NCBI GenBank assembly: GCA_051530055.1 | Contig: CM121341.1 | Location: 18,414,001 to 18,478,000, forward strand | Direction: 5' to 3' | Source of the DNA: Neoechinorhynchus agilis | Lineage: Eukaryota; Acanthocephala | Length of the DNA stretch: 64,000 nucleotides | Part shown: in pieces, positions 32,406 through 43,898 of the stretch | Layout: each line of letters opens with the position of its first letter | How positions within the stretch are numbered: position 1 is the stretch's first letter | Notes under the pieces: model-generated | The model's input: the letters and a program-made list of their open reading frames with translations, nothing else | Told to the model about the DNA's origin: nothing | Databases searched by the model: none | Made by a program: the position numbers and the translations under genes

Positions 32406-34612
32406 TCAAACGGTTGACGGGCATTCAAAATGAATGAGATGAAACACTTCGTTGGCTGTGTTACGAGTGCCGACTATCCTGATGAACACAATGGGTCTTG
32501 GTTCAAACCGAAGAACCTGCCACGATGAGCATAATTCGTCTCGCTTGTCGACAGTCATGCTCCAATCTACGCCGTTAATCGAAGTCAAAATGTAGTAAGA
32601 GTAATGCCTTTGTTCAACGTCCCATAAAAGCATACTTTGGTGCATGTTAGGTCGACTAAATGCAAAGACAAACATCTCACCGAAATGAACCGATAATATA
32701 TGGTTGAAAGAGTTGAATAGTTATATCTCCATTTCCAAGTTGGTGACATGTATACCCAGAATTCCAATCGTAATTTACCCAATCTCCATCGATCAATGCG
32801 TTGGGTTCTCTACTGACTCCACTTAAAACTGCAGCTGATCCTTTAACCGCTACGTTCGCCTTAGGAGCTACGAAAAGAAATTAAGCCTATTAGATCACGC
32901 TCTTATTACCGTTGATATCGTCAATTGTCGGACACAGTCTTTCCGGATCACGGAACTGAATCGTGAGCGGTATATGTGGTGCATCCGGTACGATTTTGTT
33001 AATGGTAAATCGAATACATTTAGCAACCACAGATTTGGTGTAAATCCTCTGTAAGTCTCTACACACATATTGGCTATAGTTCACAATGGTCGTAAACTCC
33101 ATGTTAGTTTTCATCGAAGATTCCACGATGTATGTAGAATCCCTGTGGTAGCATCGTTTAAATTCAACAGAATCGCATTCATAAAACTTACCTTAAGAGT
33201 CCTTCCAGCTGCATTTCGATATAGTTCATGAAGCACGGTTGGCTGAAATTCACAAGTAATTGCGTTTTTCCATTATTGAAAATGGAATCAACTGATCCGA
33301 AGAGTTCAATTAAATTTCTATTGCAAACTAAGAACACAATTAAGGTATGATCTGTATAATTACTTACTGAGTTTGGCTCTCTCATCTGTTAAAACTTGAC
33401 CATTATTAACAGTTTTGATTTCATACCTTGAGCAGATAGCATCAAGCAAGCGAGTATCATCGAAGAGACCAGTTGCTCTAACCCATTTTAAGATTGCTTT
33501 TTCGTCTATAACTGTGATTATCTTTACAAGAGATGACAATTGTTTCATTTAAATCACGGTATTATGTTGGCGAGAGATTCACTTTGGGTGAAAAAAGCGA
33601 TCATGCGATTTCGCCTCATTATATCTTGAAGAACTTTCACACCCTAGGCTATTCGTCTTTAGGATATACGCAAAATATATTCACAGTTTTAAAAGGTTCA
33701 ATCGTGCACACTCAAGCAGCTTGTGGGTGGGATTCAATAATATACCACGCATATTGTGCCAATCAATCAAAAATTTTACAATAATTGCTTCGCTTGCATA
33801 GAATGTCGAACGAATCAGAATGCTCCGGACAACTTCTTCTGATGACTTCAAAAACATTTTACTTGCAAGGATCTCTTCTGAATACGCGTCGATTTCCATT
33901 AAACACTTTTTCGTTAACTTTTCTATTTGCTTAAGAAAGGCGACTTCATAAATTTGAAGGGCATTAAAGCGATCAACTTTTTTCTCGACAATCTTGGACA
34001 TTGCCTCAAACAAGTGTATAAATCCAAATTGATCTGCTGCGATCAACATATTGGTCGGACATAAATCCTAAAATATTCGACGAATATGGAGTGCTGTGAA
34101 CCGAGAATTATTGTACTTTTTCTATTATATGATTAATCGATCCAGTATAAGCGTAAATAAGAAGATCCCGGAAAGTACTTGTGTCGATGTCGTGTACCTC
34201 AATCTCCTCATTTGGTTTAAGAAATGATTCCTTCATTCCGTTATAGAATAAAGCGCTAAAGAAAGCTTTAAGCTCTATTATTCGACGAAAAGGTCATACG
34301 AGAAATATGGCGACCTCACGGCTAAGATACACTTATGGACTTTGAAATAAGAATTTCCGACTTTTAGAGTGGCATCACTGTAACTGCCGTCAAATAAAGA
34401 TCCTTAGATGTGTATACTATTGAATGGCTGGACGGGTAAACCAGACAAAACGAACCGATTTGCTCAAGAAGTTTGTTGCGATGTGAAGTGCCGTCCTCCG
34501 CGAATTCAATATTCTGAACAATTTGAAACTTTGTTTGTAAATTTTGCATTTTAATCAGAATCTGAAAGGAATGAGCATGCGTAAGATCATTTGTACGCAC
34601 TCTACAGGCCAA
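32406..34612 (-). CDS. BTBD9: BTBD9 homologue (BTB, BACK and two F5/8-type C-like domains)
   Basis: Likely CUL3-adaptor-type BTB protein. Exons read on the minus strand: N terminus to 34,456 (start ATG 34,612 or 34,549); 34,403-34,300 and 34,255-34,117 (BTB: YSDATLKV, FKVHKCILAVRSPYFS, ALFYNGMKES, DLLIYAYTGS); 34,067 to about 33,685 (BACK helices, ADQFGFIHL); about 33,505-33,368 (ILKWVRATGLFDD); 33,317-33,192; 33,142-32,910 (first F5/8C-like domain); 32,867-32,681 (YDWNSGYTCHQLGNG); and 32,634-32,406 (LLWDVEQRHYSYY, FIRIVGTRNTANEVFH). The last two exons match vertebrate BTBD9 closely. Introns are GT-AG and 42-54 nt. The junction between about 33,685 and 33,505 could not be resolved. In other animals BTBD9 is linked to sleep, iron and dopamine biology. 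Confidence 0.92.
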
Positions 34613-35308
34613 AGAGAAAATAATTTGGATAAAACACGATTAAATGTTCCGGACGATGGAGGTTTGAACTAAATGTGAATGCAACAAATTGCATGAGATA
34701 CCGTTCCCACCTAGTCCCGGCGTTCCTGTTGGAGCAAGAAAAGGCAATACACTGAATGCGTCGTTGCGATGGGAGAGAAAGATATCGACAAACATTTTAG
34801 GGAGAGAAACGAGGAGGCAGACGTATAGAATTTCTGGATTTTGGCAGCGCTGATTTACAAAAAATCAATTTTTGATCTTGAAGTGAAGAAATAGTCCAAT
34901 AATGGATTTTTAGTGAGCTTCCAACGTTTTATTGCTTTCGTTTTAAAAATAACTATATTTTCCACCATGATTAATCCATTTCCAATATCGAAAGAGGGAT
35001 CACTGGTAGGATAAGTTGCGTGGTTAACATTTTTCAATGAAACAATTTAAAGCTTTAAAATGTTTATCCGTTTGCCGACGAACTGCTCTCTTAGCGCTCT
35101 TTCTAGACAAAAATGTGAGATTGTGATGAGAAATTTGAAGATAAAACGTTCACGAGAAGAGGATTGTGGTAATGGAAACTAATGAATATTCGGAACATAT
35201 AGTACATCTTCTATTTCATTACACTACCTTTTTTTGTGATTTAGAAATTTACACAAATAAAGATCTACGAACTGTCGCCCTGATTTTATTTCTCAGAATG
35301 ATTATTTT
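34613..35308. other. Intergenic between the BTBD9 and EI24-like genes
   Basis: AT-rich. A 60-codon minus-strand frame (34,855-35,037) has no recognisable domain. The BTBD9 promoter and the EI24-like 3' UTR should lie here. Confidence 0.4.
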
Positions 35309-36591
35309 CTAATGAAGTGATATTTCAGTTTCACTCATTAGATCGTCGGAAACGAAAATATATGGTTCATTGCTCGAGTTCCCGGCCTTTACTTCTTTTT
35401 CGCAACTTCGTACATCATCTTTATGTAAAGCTTGATTTGCGTTTCGCCGTATTTCTTCGTACTCACACCATTCCGTTTTTGGGATTTTGGGCAAACTCTT
35501 TCCAGGATGGAATTCGGGGAAAATGTGAGCTGTTTTTTCTGGTGGTTGTCTTCGATGCCAGTAGTCGTGAATTATTTTCGAAACTCCTGAGTTGTAAAGT
35601 GAAATGACGGCGACTGACGAGAGAGTCAAGAAAGGGATAAATACGGGTAATGTTCGCTCAAACACGGCTGGGTTATGTTTGCGTCCGTTTGTAGCCGCCA
35701 TCATGTCAAAGATGGTAGTTGTTAAAGGCTTCCCTCGATAATGAACTTCCATCTTCAACCTACGCCAATTGGAACAATCCAGACTAGAGCCACGGTTGAT
35801 AATAGTGGTGAGTGTATAGTGGAGATGTGGACAAATGACATTGGAAGGCCGAATCCGAGATAATATGGCCACGATGAGTGAATACGTTGGCATCGGTCAA
35901 GAATAGGTACTGATTCGTGGTACCAAATGGGTTCGAACATTATCATTGACATCAATAAACCATGAACTAGGACTAAAGCTAGTCTAGCAAGGGAAAAAGG
36001 CAGACATTCATTAAAGGCGTATATTGCGAGAAGTCCACAATGGAGAATCGTAGCGAACTGGAGTACGCTGAGAAGACTGACGCTTGCGTCCGCAATCAAT
36101 CGGTGCCTAGAAAATTGCTGACATGCCTTTTGATCGGAGCCATCAGAGAACCTGAGAGCAGTGTTCTTAGCTTCTGTTAGAAATCCAAAGGTATAGAATC
36201 TCCACAAAGTCATCATAAGAGGACCGATTGTGATCGCGTAAAAGAAACGAACAATTGTGTAAGCGCCGGAATTACAAAAACATCCTGTGCATCCGAGAAA
36301 TTGAAATGTTATAGCCAAGCATGCGATTAATAAAGATAAAGCAGTCGCCATTTTTACTGTTTCACTTCTAATCACTTCATGTAGTCCAATAGACTGCACG
36401 GCGTACATTGCTCGGAATGAAAAGATACCAAAATGAACAATTCCCCTTATAAAGTCCTCGGATATCGACGTTAAATTCGCCAGGATTGATACAATGGTTG
36501 ATGGGACTAAGTATGTGAGTGCATGATTGGACCGCTGAGCGCTTCTGTTTTTCTTGAACGAAGCGGACGTCGTGGAGTCGTTGGATATCAT
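35309..36591 (-). CDS. EI24: EI24-like multi-pass membrane protein
   Basis: The first frame (36,591 to about 35,765) has several hydrophobic helices and the block FEPIWYHESVPILDRCQRI..SWPYYLGFGLP. This matches the conserved EI24/PIG8 signature FEYRWF...R...I...WPYYFGFGLP. After PIG a GT donor and an AG about 35 nt downstream would join, in phase, to the second frame (PLTTTIFDMM...ISLYNSGVSKII), which ends at 35,309 with a polar tail. The predicted length is about 415 residues, against about 340 in human. EI24 is an ER membrane protein required for autophagosome maturation. The N-terminal SEDFIRGI resembles the DLARGIKDSI start region of EI24. The intron is inferred and shorter than those of BTBD9. 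Confidence 0.72.
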
Positions 36592-37252
36592 CTTAAACGA
36601 TAGCAGGTGATCCTAGGATTAATCATGAACAATATCTAAGCGATACGGATGTCTACCTTTAATTACAGTAAAGAATGGGGTTAAAAAAGGATGTCCGTCA
36701 TCACTAAATGAAATTCGCAATCAAATTGATACCCCGTCGAAGACCAATGCCGCACGGTGGTGATGAAGATCCTGACCGTTATTGAGAAGTGCATCCAGCC
36801 TCCACAGCATCGGTCGCGAATGAAGACGTCAAAAAACGAGAGCTGACGCACAATCTTGTAAGAGTCAAGAGGAATTGATGAATAGACAGGAAATGAGCAA
36901 GAAGCTGTGTTCTTTCTAAAAATAATATAACCTTCCATTCGCAGAATGCTTTGGTGTATGGAAAATGTTTAGACCAAGGTGAAGTGGAGAAAATCCATAA
37001 TGAAAAAGTGGGTTAGGTTCCCAATAAGAATTTTTTGCGGAGCAACTAGAGAGGAAATTGATTTTTATTGATGACAAATTTACTTGAATTGAAAAAATGG
37101 AGATGTCAATGTGCATTGTTTCTTGACAAGTAGAAACTTCGATTGATTCAAAGTTTTGTTGTGCTTAATATTTTTTAAAGCGAAGCTCGTTTGGATTTAG
37201 CGAAGTATTACACGGCATCCGTTTCGTTTTGAATTTTGAAGTACAAATATGT
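36592..37252. other. No supported gene
   Basis: Short minus-strand frames (36,681-36,938 and 36,916-37,116) have no recognisable domain. The stretch probably includes the upstream region of the EI24-like gene. Confidence 0.4.
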
Positions 37253-37417
37253 TTAAGTGTGTTGGACCATCCCTTGCTCGGCTTTTTCCTTTCAGGCACA
37301 CAACCAACCGATATATTGGATCAGGGAAGTGAAGTGATTGAATAACTTCCCCAATACAAGATATCGATTGGCTGTATGCCTAAAGGAAAAGCCGAGTAAG
37401 GTTGTTCTACCACTTAA
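37253..37417. mobile_element. Foldback (MITE-like) element
   Basis: Left arm (ttaagtg...ccttgctcggctttttcc) and right arm (aaaagccgagtaagg...cacttaa) are imperfect inverted repeats of about 60-70 bp around a short centre. The arms share the aggcacacaaccaaccgat...cagggaagtg block with the foldback at 60,772-61,121, so both belong to one family. No transposase is present. Confidence 0.75.
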
Positions 37418-38740
37418 TTAATATAACCGGCTTGCCAGTAGACAAAAGAGAATTAAAAAAAGAACAAAGGATTTTATTAGACATTGAAAAAAATGCACTA
37501 TTAGGAGAGAACTTTTAACTCATATTAATAAGAAATAGCATGAATTTTATTATATCGCTACGTGTTACTGGCATATAGTGCAAAACAGACGAGAAAATGT
37601 CTACAAATGCGATTACAAAAATCTCTAAGGCAATCGTTAATCTTCATTATGTGGTTTATCGCATTGTTCGCCCGTGCTATTTTTCTCTTGCGTGATGCAA
37701 ATCGAATTTGTTGAGAAATGCATAAAATCGAAACAAAGATCACATCTTCTAAGTGTCGACGAGGGAATGCCCATTTTTGTTTAAATTGATTTTATCGGAA
37801 ATCCAGTGGAGTCCACTGATGTTAAAGTCATTTTCAAAGCTAGCAATCAAAAATTTGAATGAAACGAAACTGGTATTCCATTGCTGTTTAAACCGTGAAA
37901 AATTGTCGGCCATAAATACCCGGGTGAAACGACAATGGGGGAAAATTAAAATTTCAGGTAAAATAATGATAAATGGGGCGGATAAGTTTCTTGGATGACC
38001 TTATTCTCCGCTAATAAAATGATAGCAGAATGTTACGAAAATATTTTTCCGTCGTAATTTGGGAAATTTCGAATGTAAAACTGCTTAATTAAGATGTCGG
38101 GCGGCTTTAGTGATTCCTAGCGTAAAACGATCGAACTTTAGACACCTCAAAAATGCCTAAGTACCAATCAGACTGCATCTATGCAAAATTGGGCAAATAG
38201 GAATTCAAATTGATCAATAAAGACTATTTGTTTGCAAATATGATATTGCAAGGAAATACCACAAAATTGTTCTTACAAAGCAAATTGTATTAGCCTTGAG
38301 TTCTTTAGATGTTGTTAATAAATCTTCAAATAATAGTGATCACGATATTCACTTTTTAAATCACCTTGTGAATGATAAACTATGTATACTTAATCTTCTT
38401 TCGTTTTTAAAGAGGTTTAATGTAAATATTGAATTTCGTTCCATTTTGACACTTTTTGCGATTAGAGCCCCAATTCCATTGCTCAAAATCAGATCAAAAA
38501 TAGTCTTAACACCCAGCAGGTTATCGTGGACGTAAGATTTCGATCTGAGCGAGCATCGGCACTTACTCGAGTCAGAATACAACTAAGCATTTCATATCAA
38601 GGCATGACTTAAGACAAATCGATCGTCTTTTGTATTTTTAACATTTAAGAATTCAAAATTGCTCCTTTCGGTAATGCACTTATTTCACAAAATTTATATT
38701 TAAACCTGTAAACAACATTTCTTTGAACTTTTCTCTCACT
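37418..38740. other. No gene seen
   Basis: AT-rich. Short frames at 37,558-37,743, 37,753-37,998 and 38,296-38,535 show no domain and no coding neighbours. Confidence 0.45.
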
Positions 38741-40097
38741 TGAGAGGTCGTTCTTTTCAGCATTGTCGGTTTTCGTCTTTGTTCTTCTCCTTTCCCAGCG
38801 TCTTGAGATATCCGTTCAGGCGTCTTCATCTGCTTGTGTCACCTGCAGGTACCACCGCATCCGCCTCTTAGCGATTGCCCCCTTGATCGGCTCGACAGCA
38901 AACAGCTCTCGCACCTCATTGTGCACTCGATCCTTGCGTGTCAATCCTGCGGACCATCTCAGCATCCGCATTTAATGACGGCTAATACCCGCGTTGAACT
39001 CTTTGTCCGATCTCTGGTGCAAGCTCACATTGCATGTTCAACAGGCTGCCCAAATATTTAAAGGTGTTCATCTTTTTGATCTGAGTTCCTTGCATATCGA
39101 GGTTACCCGACCCCATGTATTTCGTTTTGCGCCTGCTCACTCTCAATACGTTGCTCTCCAGCAAATTCCTGAGCGTGTCCACGTCCCTAACTGTGAGCAC
39201 CAAATCGTCCGCGAATGGTGCGTTCATTTCTCTTTCCGCATTTCCTAGGACGTCTATCACAATCGTAAACAAGAATGGGCTCAGAGCCGAACCTTGTTGC
39301 AGACCCATGGAGACTCGGAAATAGTCGGTCGTTCCGCTGTGGCATCGCATGCAGGTGTAGCATTCTCGATACATCACTTGGATCGCGGCGACATAGTGTT
39401 CGTGACAATTCCTTTTCCTGAGGAATGCCCACACCAGATCTCGATGGACAGTGTCGTACGTCCCTTCCAAATCGACGAACACACTGTGCAACGGGCATTG
39501 CATCTCACTGGCGTCGATTGAGCTTCTGCCGGGCATGAATCCTCGTTGGTACTCGCTGATTCGGATCTCCTCGCTAATCCTGGGATCGATCATTTCGTTC
39601 TCACAGTTTAATTGCGTGATACATGAGTTTGATGCCGCGGTAGCTCCTACACTGCAGAACATCCCCTTTGCCTTTGAAGATCGGTATCAATATGCTTTCC
39701 TGCCATTCCGACGGGATATTTTCCTCCATATCTATCTTCTGAAAGAGCCTCGTGAGCAACTTTATTCCGAAGACTCCCAGGGATTGCCACAGCTCGATCG
39801 GAATGTTATCTGGACCGGCGCTCCTACCGGTCTTCATTTTCCTAAGCTGTGCAGCCACCTCGTCGTACGAGTACGGCCTCGTCATATTAACATTCGGGTG
39901 TACGTCCTCTAGAGACAGTCTGTCATTCTCAGTGTTCAGCAGAGTGCTGAAATATTCCTTCCACCTATCCAAAATGTCCTTGCATTGGTACAATGCACGA
40001 TATCCCGCGATTTTTTATCCCTGACTTTGGCCGTGGTGCACTCCTCTCCTAATATTATCTTGACATTCTGAACTTCACCCCATCTCCCTATCGGATA
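38741..40097 (-). mobile_element. RTE-type LINE, 3' part (RT), left of the nest
   Basis: Minus-strand RT blocks in order: RSAGPDNIPIELWQSLG and WQESILIPIFKGKGD (39,993-39,601), then GFMPGRSSIDA, FVDLEGTYDTVHRDLVW, GLQQGSALSPFLFTIVID, FADDLVLTV and FKYLGSLLN (39,662-38,982). This is the RTE/BovB-like pattern. At least one frame break separates the two parts. The element continues on the other side of the Gypsy insertion at 56,784. The short 3' end near 38,741 is shared with the fragment at 31,729. Confidence 0.88.
38982..39993 (-). pseudogene. RTE LINE reverse transcriptase
   Basis: Two overlapping frames cover RT blocks 0-7. The catalytic box reads FADD (usually YADD or FADD) and the block B motif is QQGSALSPFLF. 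It copies LINE RNA at the target in live members; here the frame is broken and the gene is split from its endonuclease by about 17 kb of inserted DNA. Confidence 0.85.
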
Positions 40098-40217
40098 TGT
40101 GGTAGGACGTCAGCGATACGCATAGTACGATCGATAGTGTGTAGTGCATGTACGTTTGAACATTGTGGTTTGACATTGATAATAAAACATAGAGTTAGTA
40201 GAAGCATGCCGGCATAA
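40098..40217 (+). repeat. Gypsy 1, 5' LTR
   Basis: 120 bp beginning tgtggtaggacgtcagcg and ending near gccggcataa, followed by the primer-site region gtggcgacgag. It contains an AATAAA signal near its end. The same sequence starts again at 46,207. Confidence 0.85.
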
Positions 40218-40235
40218 GTGGCGACGAGGGTGGGA

Positions 40236-40900
40236 TGGAGATCAAAGACCTGGTGAAAGTGATGATGGTTCAACAGAAGCAGCAGGGGGAAGTGATGACG
40301 CAGCTGTTAAAATTAATGGTCAACGAGAAAAAGCATCGAGGTAAGATCCATCCCAGTGTTCCATGGTTATAATAAAGAAAGCCAAGAGTGGCATGAATAC
40401 GTCGTCGAATTGGGTTTATGAGGAAAAAAGTAAAAAATCGAGCATATTAGCATGGATGGGTGCGGAAGCCTTTAAAAATCTAGAAACTCACAGCAGCTCC
40501 GGATATGGAAACATTGTCTTTCAAAGAGATTGTCCAGCTACTGGCCAAGCATTATAAAAATGAGAAACCAGAAATTATGGCATGATATTAATTTAATTCG
40601 ATGCCTAAGCGGGACAATCAACCACACGCGGAATGGGTAACAGAATTAAGGGGAGCAGCCAGGGGTTGCAAGTTTTTTCTGAGAAAATCGTCGATGAAAG
40701 AACGGCCGTGGACGATAGAATAAAGGATCTCGTGATATTGAACACCCCGAATGCTGGACTCCGAACTACTGCACTGCAGATGCCGATTATGGATTTATAG
40801 AAATTGCTGGAGATTGCGGGAATGATGGAGGCAAGTGAACAGGCGAAGAAATTGCTTTCTGCGAAAAAAAGTGAAATCGTCGGAGAAGTTTATAAATTAA
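40236..40900 (+). pseudogene. Gypsy 1 gag-like region (fossil)
   Basis: A short frame after the 5' LTR reads MEIKDLVKVMMVQQKQQG, typical of the N terminus of gag in this Gypsy group; further gag-like sequence follows (FKEIVQLLAKHY). Broken. Confidence 0.5.
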
Positions 40901-41368
40901 ATGAGAGAGCATTTAGAAGAGGATTTAAGCAGCGTCGGAGATTCTCAAGAAACGAAGATGATGGTTCAAAGTGTCAAAAATGTGTGTATAAGCATGTTGT
41001 CGCGAGCGCAATGGCGTAGGGGAACCCTGGCCAAATTGGCAAGGGACGCCAGAATGGATCTTGTGTTTTTACAAGAATTGCGCATAAGAGGCCAGTCAGG
41101 CACAGACGTAAATCAGGAGGATTTAGGAGGAGGCTGGTCATTATGTTACCTATCTGCGGACAGTCGAGGAAATGAGGTGTAGGCGCTTGTTTATCACCCT
41201 GCCTCCGAAACTCAGCACTATGCAGTACTATAACTGACCGAATTCTTCGTGTCAGCATAAAGCTTCGGTCGAGAAATCTCTATGCTTTTGGCGTGTTTTC
41301 ACCGACCTCCTCGTCGGATGAAGAGGCGTTTGAAGGATTTTATGAAAATCTAGCCGAAGCATTAGATT

Positions 41369-41956
41369 ATGTACCGAACAGCCGGTGACTTCAACGCGAG
41401 TTTACCGCATTCCGAAAGATCGCTATATGTGTTGAAAGGCGAGAATCGGAACAGCCGGTACTTGGTTGAGGCGCTGGAGCGGCATGATCTCGTGTCTGCT
41501 AACACTTTATTCCGGAAGCGTCCGTGGCGTTTGGCGACGTTTATGGGTCAAAAGAATCCGTCCAAACATGCCATGGGAAAAAATCTCAAGAGACGCTTAG
41601 CTCAGCTTGACCATATATTGTTGAGACGTAGGGAAAAATGTCGGGTCAAAAACGGTGACACATTCACAGTTGATGGGCTGCCAACCGACCACAGCTTGAT
41701 GATGTGTCAGTTGAGCATGAGTGACTCGTTGTTCCGTACGCCTCAGCATCCTCCACGTCCGTTCTATGGCGCCCTCGCTAATGAGGAGAAGAGGAAAGAG
41801 TTCGATACCGAACTAGAGAATCAACTGAGCTCGATGCCAGCTGCTGAAACGGACATTGATTTTTATTACAAGTCAATCTGCGACGCGGTGACCGAAGCGG
41901 CCGAGAAAACCCTCCCAAAAATGAGGCGTATAAAAGCTGCAAAGGTTATATGGTAG
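41369..41956 (+). pseudogene. LINE AP endonuclease, C-terminal part
   Basis: GDFNAS (catalytic Asp/Asn motif), LATFMG, RLAQLDHILL and the final TDHSLM histidine motif of AP-endonuclease LINEs are in order. The N-terminal third lies upstream in other frames (40,974-41,180). A stop at about 41,955 separates it from the RT frame. Confidence 0.8.
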
Positions 41957-41971
41957 GAGGACTGTGAATTT

Positions 41972-43288
41972 ATGGCAATGGCCGAGCAGATCAAAACTCT
42001 AAGAAAAAGAGGAAAACGATCTGAGGCTCGCATTGCAAGTCTTGAACATGCCAACCTCTATAATGAAAAGCAAAAGGCTTCGATAGAGGATGCAGTTCGC
42101 AGGATCGCATATAAGGAAGGTTTTGTTAGTACCTCCTTAGCATGGAGAGTGATAAAAACTCTCACAGGAAGATCCCAAAGACAGCCAACTTTGATTAAAG
42201 ATCCCTCCCCGGAAATCAGAAAAAAGAGAATCGCAAATTATTTTGCGGAAATTCTGAATTCGCCATTATCGTCTTTGAAAGTGAGTTCTGCACTTCCAAA
42301 AGGCACAATCGTCCCAAGCACTCAGGCATACTTCACTGGACCGATTTCCGTGAAGGGAGCGATCGCTGCGGCGAAAATTATGCATGCGAGACGTGCATCA
42401 GGCCCAGATGGGATAATGGCAGAGGTACTGAGGTTTGAATCTATTGCCAGAATAATCATACCGATAATGAATGGCATAATGAATGGTGGCTCAGTACCTC
42501 AAATCTGGCAAACGGCGCATTTAGCAATGATCCCCAGGAAATGCTGCTCGACAAAGGTGGAGGAATACAGAGGTATATCCTTGATGCCCAACACGGCAAA
42601 ACTTTTCAGCAGCATTTTGAGACGCCGAATTCAGCCAATCCTCGAACCGTTTCTAAGAATTGAACAGAACGGCTTTAGGGAAGGTCGAGGCACTACAGAG
42701 CACATATTGGCTTTGAGGAGGATCCTCGAGGAGGCACGAATTTATCAAACGGATGTGACGCTAGTATTTGTTGATTTCCGTCGAGCTTTCGATTCGGTAA
42801 ATCGAACGATGATTGGCGGTATCTTAAAAGAGTATGGAGTGCCGCCGATCATTTTCACATCCGCTATGGCATTACATAAAAACACAAGGTCCGCCGTCAA
42901 GACAGCTGACGGTTTGACAGAATACTTTTCCACCACTTCAGGTGTTTTGCAGGGCGACACATTGGCTCCTTTCCTCTTCATCTTGGTGCTTGATTGGGTA
43001 ATGAGATGGGCACTATCGAATGATGAAGATGGATTTCTTCTGTTGAGGAAAAGAGGTCGTAGGTATCCTGAGATACGCGCCTCCTACATGGCATATGCCG
43101 ACGACATCGTATTGATGTCCTCAACAGTCGAAGGAGCTCAACGCATGCTAAATAGGCTGTGCGAGAGAGCGAGTATGATTGGTCTGACCATCCACTCGAA
43201 AAAGACGGAATTCTTGACGATTCCGCATGTCGCGAATACAGTCTCTGGCGAAGGACCGAATGGCGTTGGGCAATTAAAACAGATATAG
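41972..43288 (+). pseudogene. LINE reverse transcriptase (438 codons open)
   Basis: RT blocks: RASGPDGIMAEVL, WQTAHLAMIPRK, YRGISLMPNTAKLF, QNGFREGRGTTEHI, LVFVDFRRAFDSVNR, TTSGVLQGDTLAPFLF, SYMAYADDIVLMSS and GLTIHSKKTEFL. All catalytic aspartates are present, so the domain itself is intact; the element is dead because neighbouring parts are out of frame. Confidence 0.9.
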
Positions 43289-43898
43289 CGGTATGTCTAT
43301 CTGGGAGCTGTGGTTCCTGAGGTGAGTGTGGATGTCAGCCGACGGAGAGCTATAGCTTGGATAGCAATGGGGCAACTTAAGCAACTTTTGACAGTGAGTC
43401 TTTGCCAGATGAACTCCGTTCGCAGCTGTTCAGGGCTCTAATTGAGAGCATTCTCTACTACAATGCAGAGACCTGGACACTGTCACCAACGGCGACGAGG
43501 CAGTTGGACCAAAATCATTCATCTCTCTTACGTGCGGCGTTCAAGGTCAGATAAAGTGACCAACAAAGCACTGTATAAGAGATCCGGAGTCCAACCGCCC
43601 AGTGAATATTTGCGCCGCAGACGACTGCAGTTCACGGGCAATATAATTCCGTCCGAGGCATCTTGCCCACAGGTCGTGCAACAGTTCCTTTTCTGGAAGC
43701 CAACGACATTTTATCGTAAAGGCAAAGGGAACTGTCGTACATACGATGAAATGATTTTAAGAAACGCGAATTGCCCGCACAACAGGACTGCTGTCATGTA
43801 TTTTAGATCCCTTGCGGAGTCTAATTCTATCTGACGGGCTTATACCTACGGTGCAACGTAGGATAGTACTGTTGCATACAATACAATATAATACAAGC

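Larger units (their letters stand above)
40900..43897 (+). mobile_element. APE-type LINE inserted in Gypsy 1
   Basis: Left edge approximate. Order: AP endonuclease pieces (WRRGTLAKLARDARMDLVFLQE; GDFNASLPHSERS; TDHSLMM), a linker, and the RT (41,972-43,288). A C-terminal part follows (43,442-43,834) with RSRSDKVTNKALYKRSG and RRRLQFTGNI, and a 3' end in an atacaatacaatataatac run at about 43,875-43,897. Gypsy coding resumes immediately after (AYHQLEIKPEASHLL). The family is RTE/R4-like by its FRRAFDSV, LQGDTLAPFLF and YADDIVL blocks. Frame breaks between endonuclease and RT make it inactive. Confidence 0.82.

Noticed and set aside
36681-36938. Possible small protein gene upstream of the EI24-like gene
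   Set aside because: No domain, no neighbouring exons with matching splice sites, and composition like surrounding non-coding DNA.
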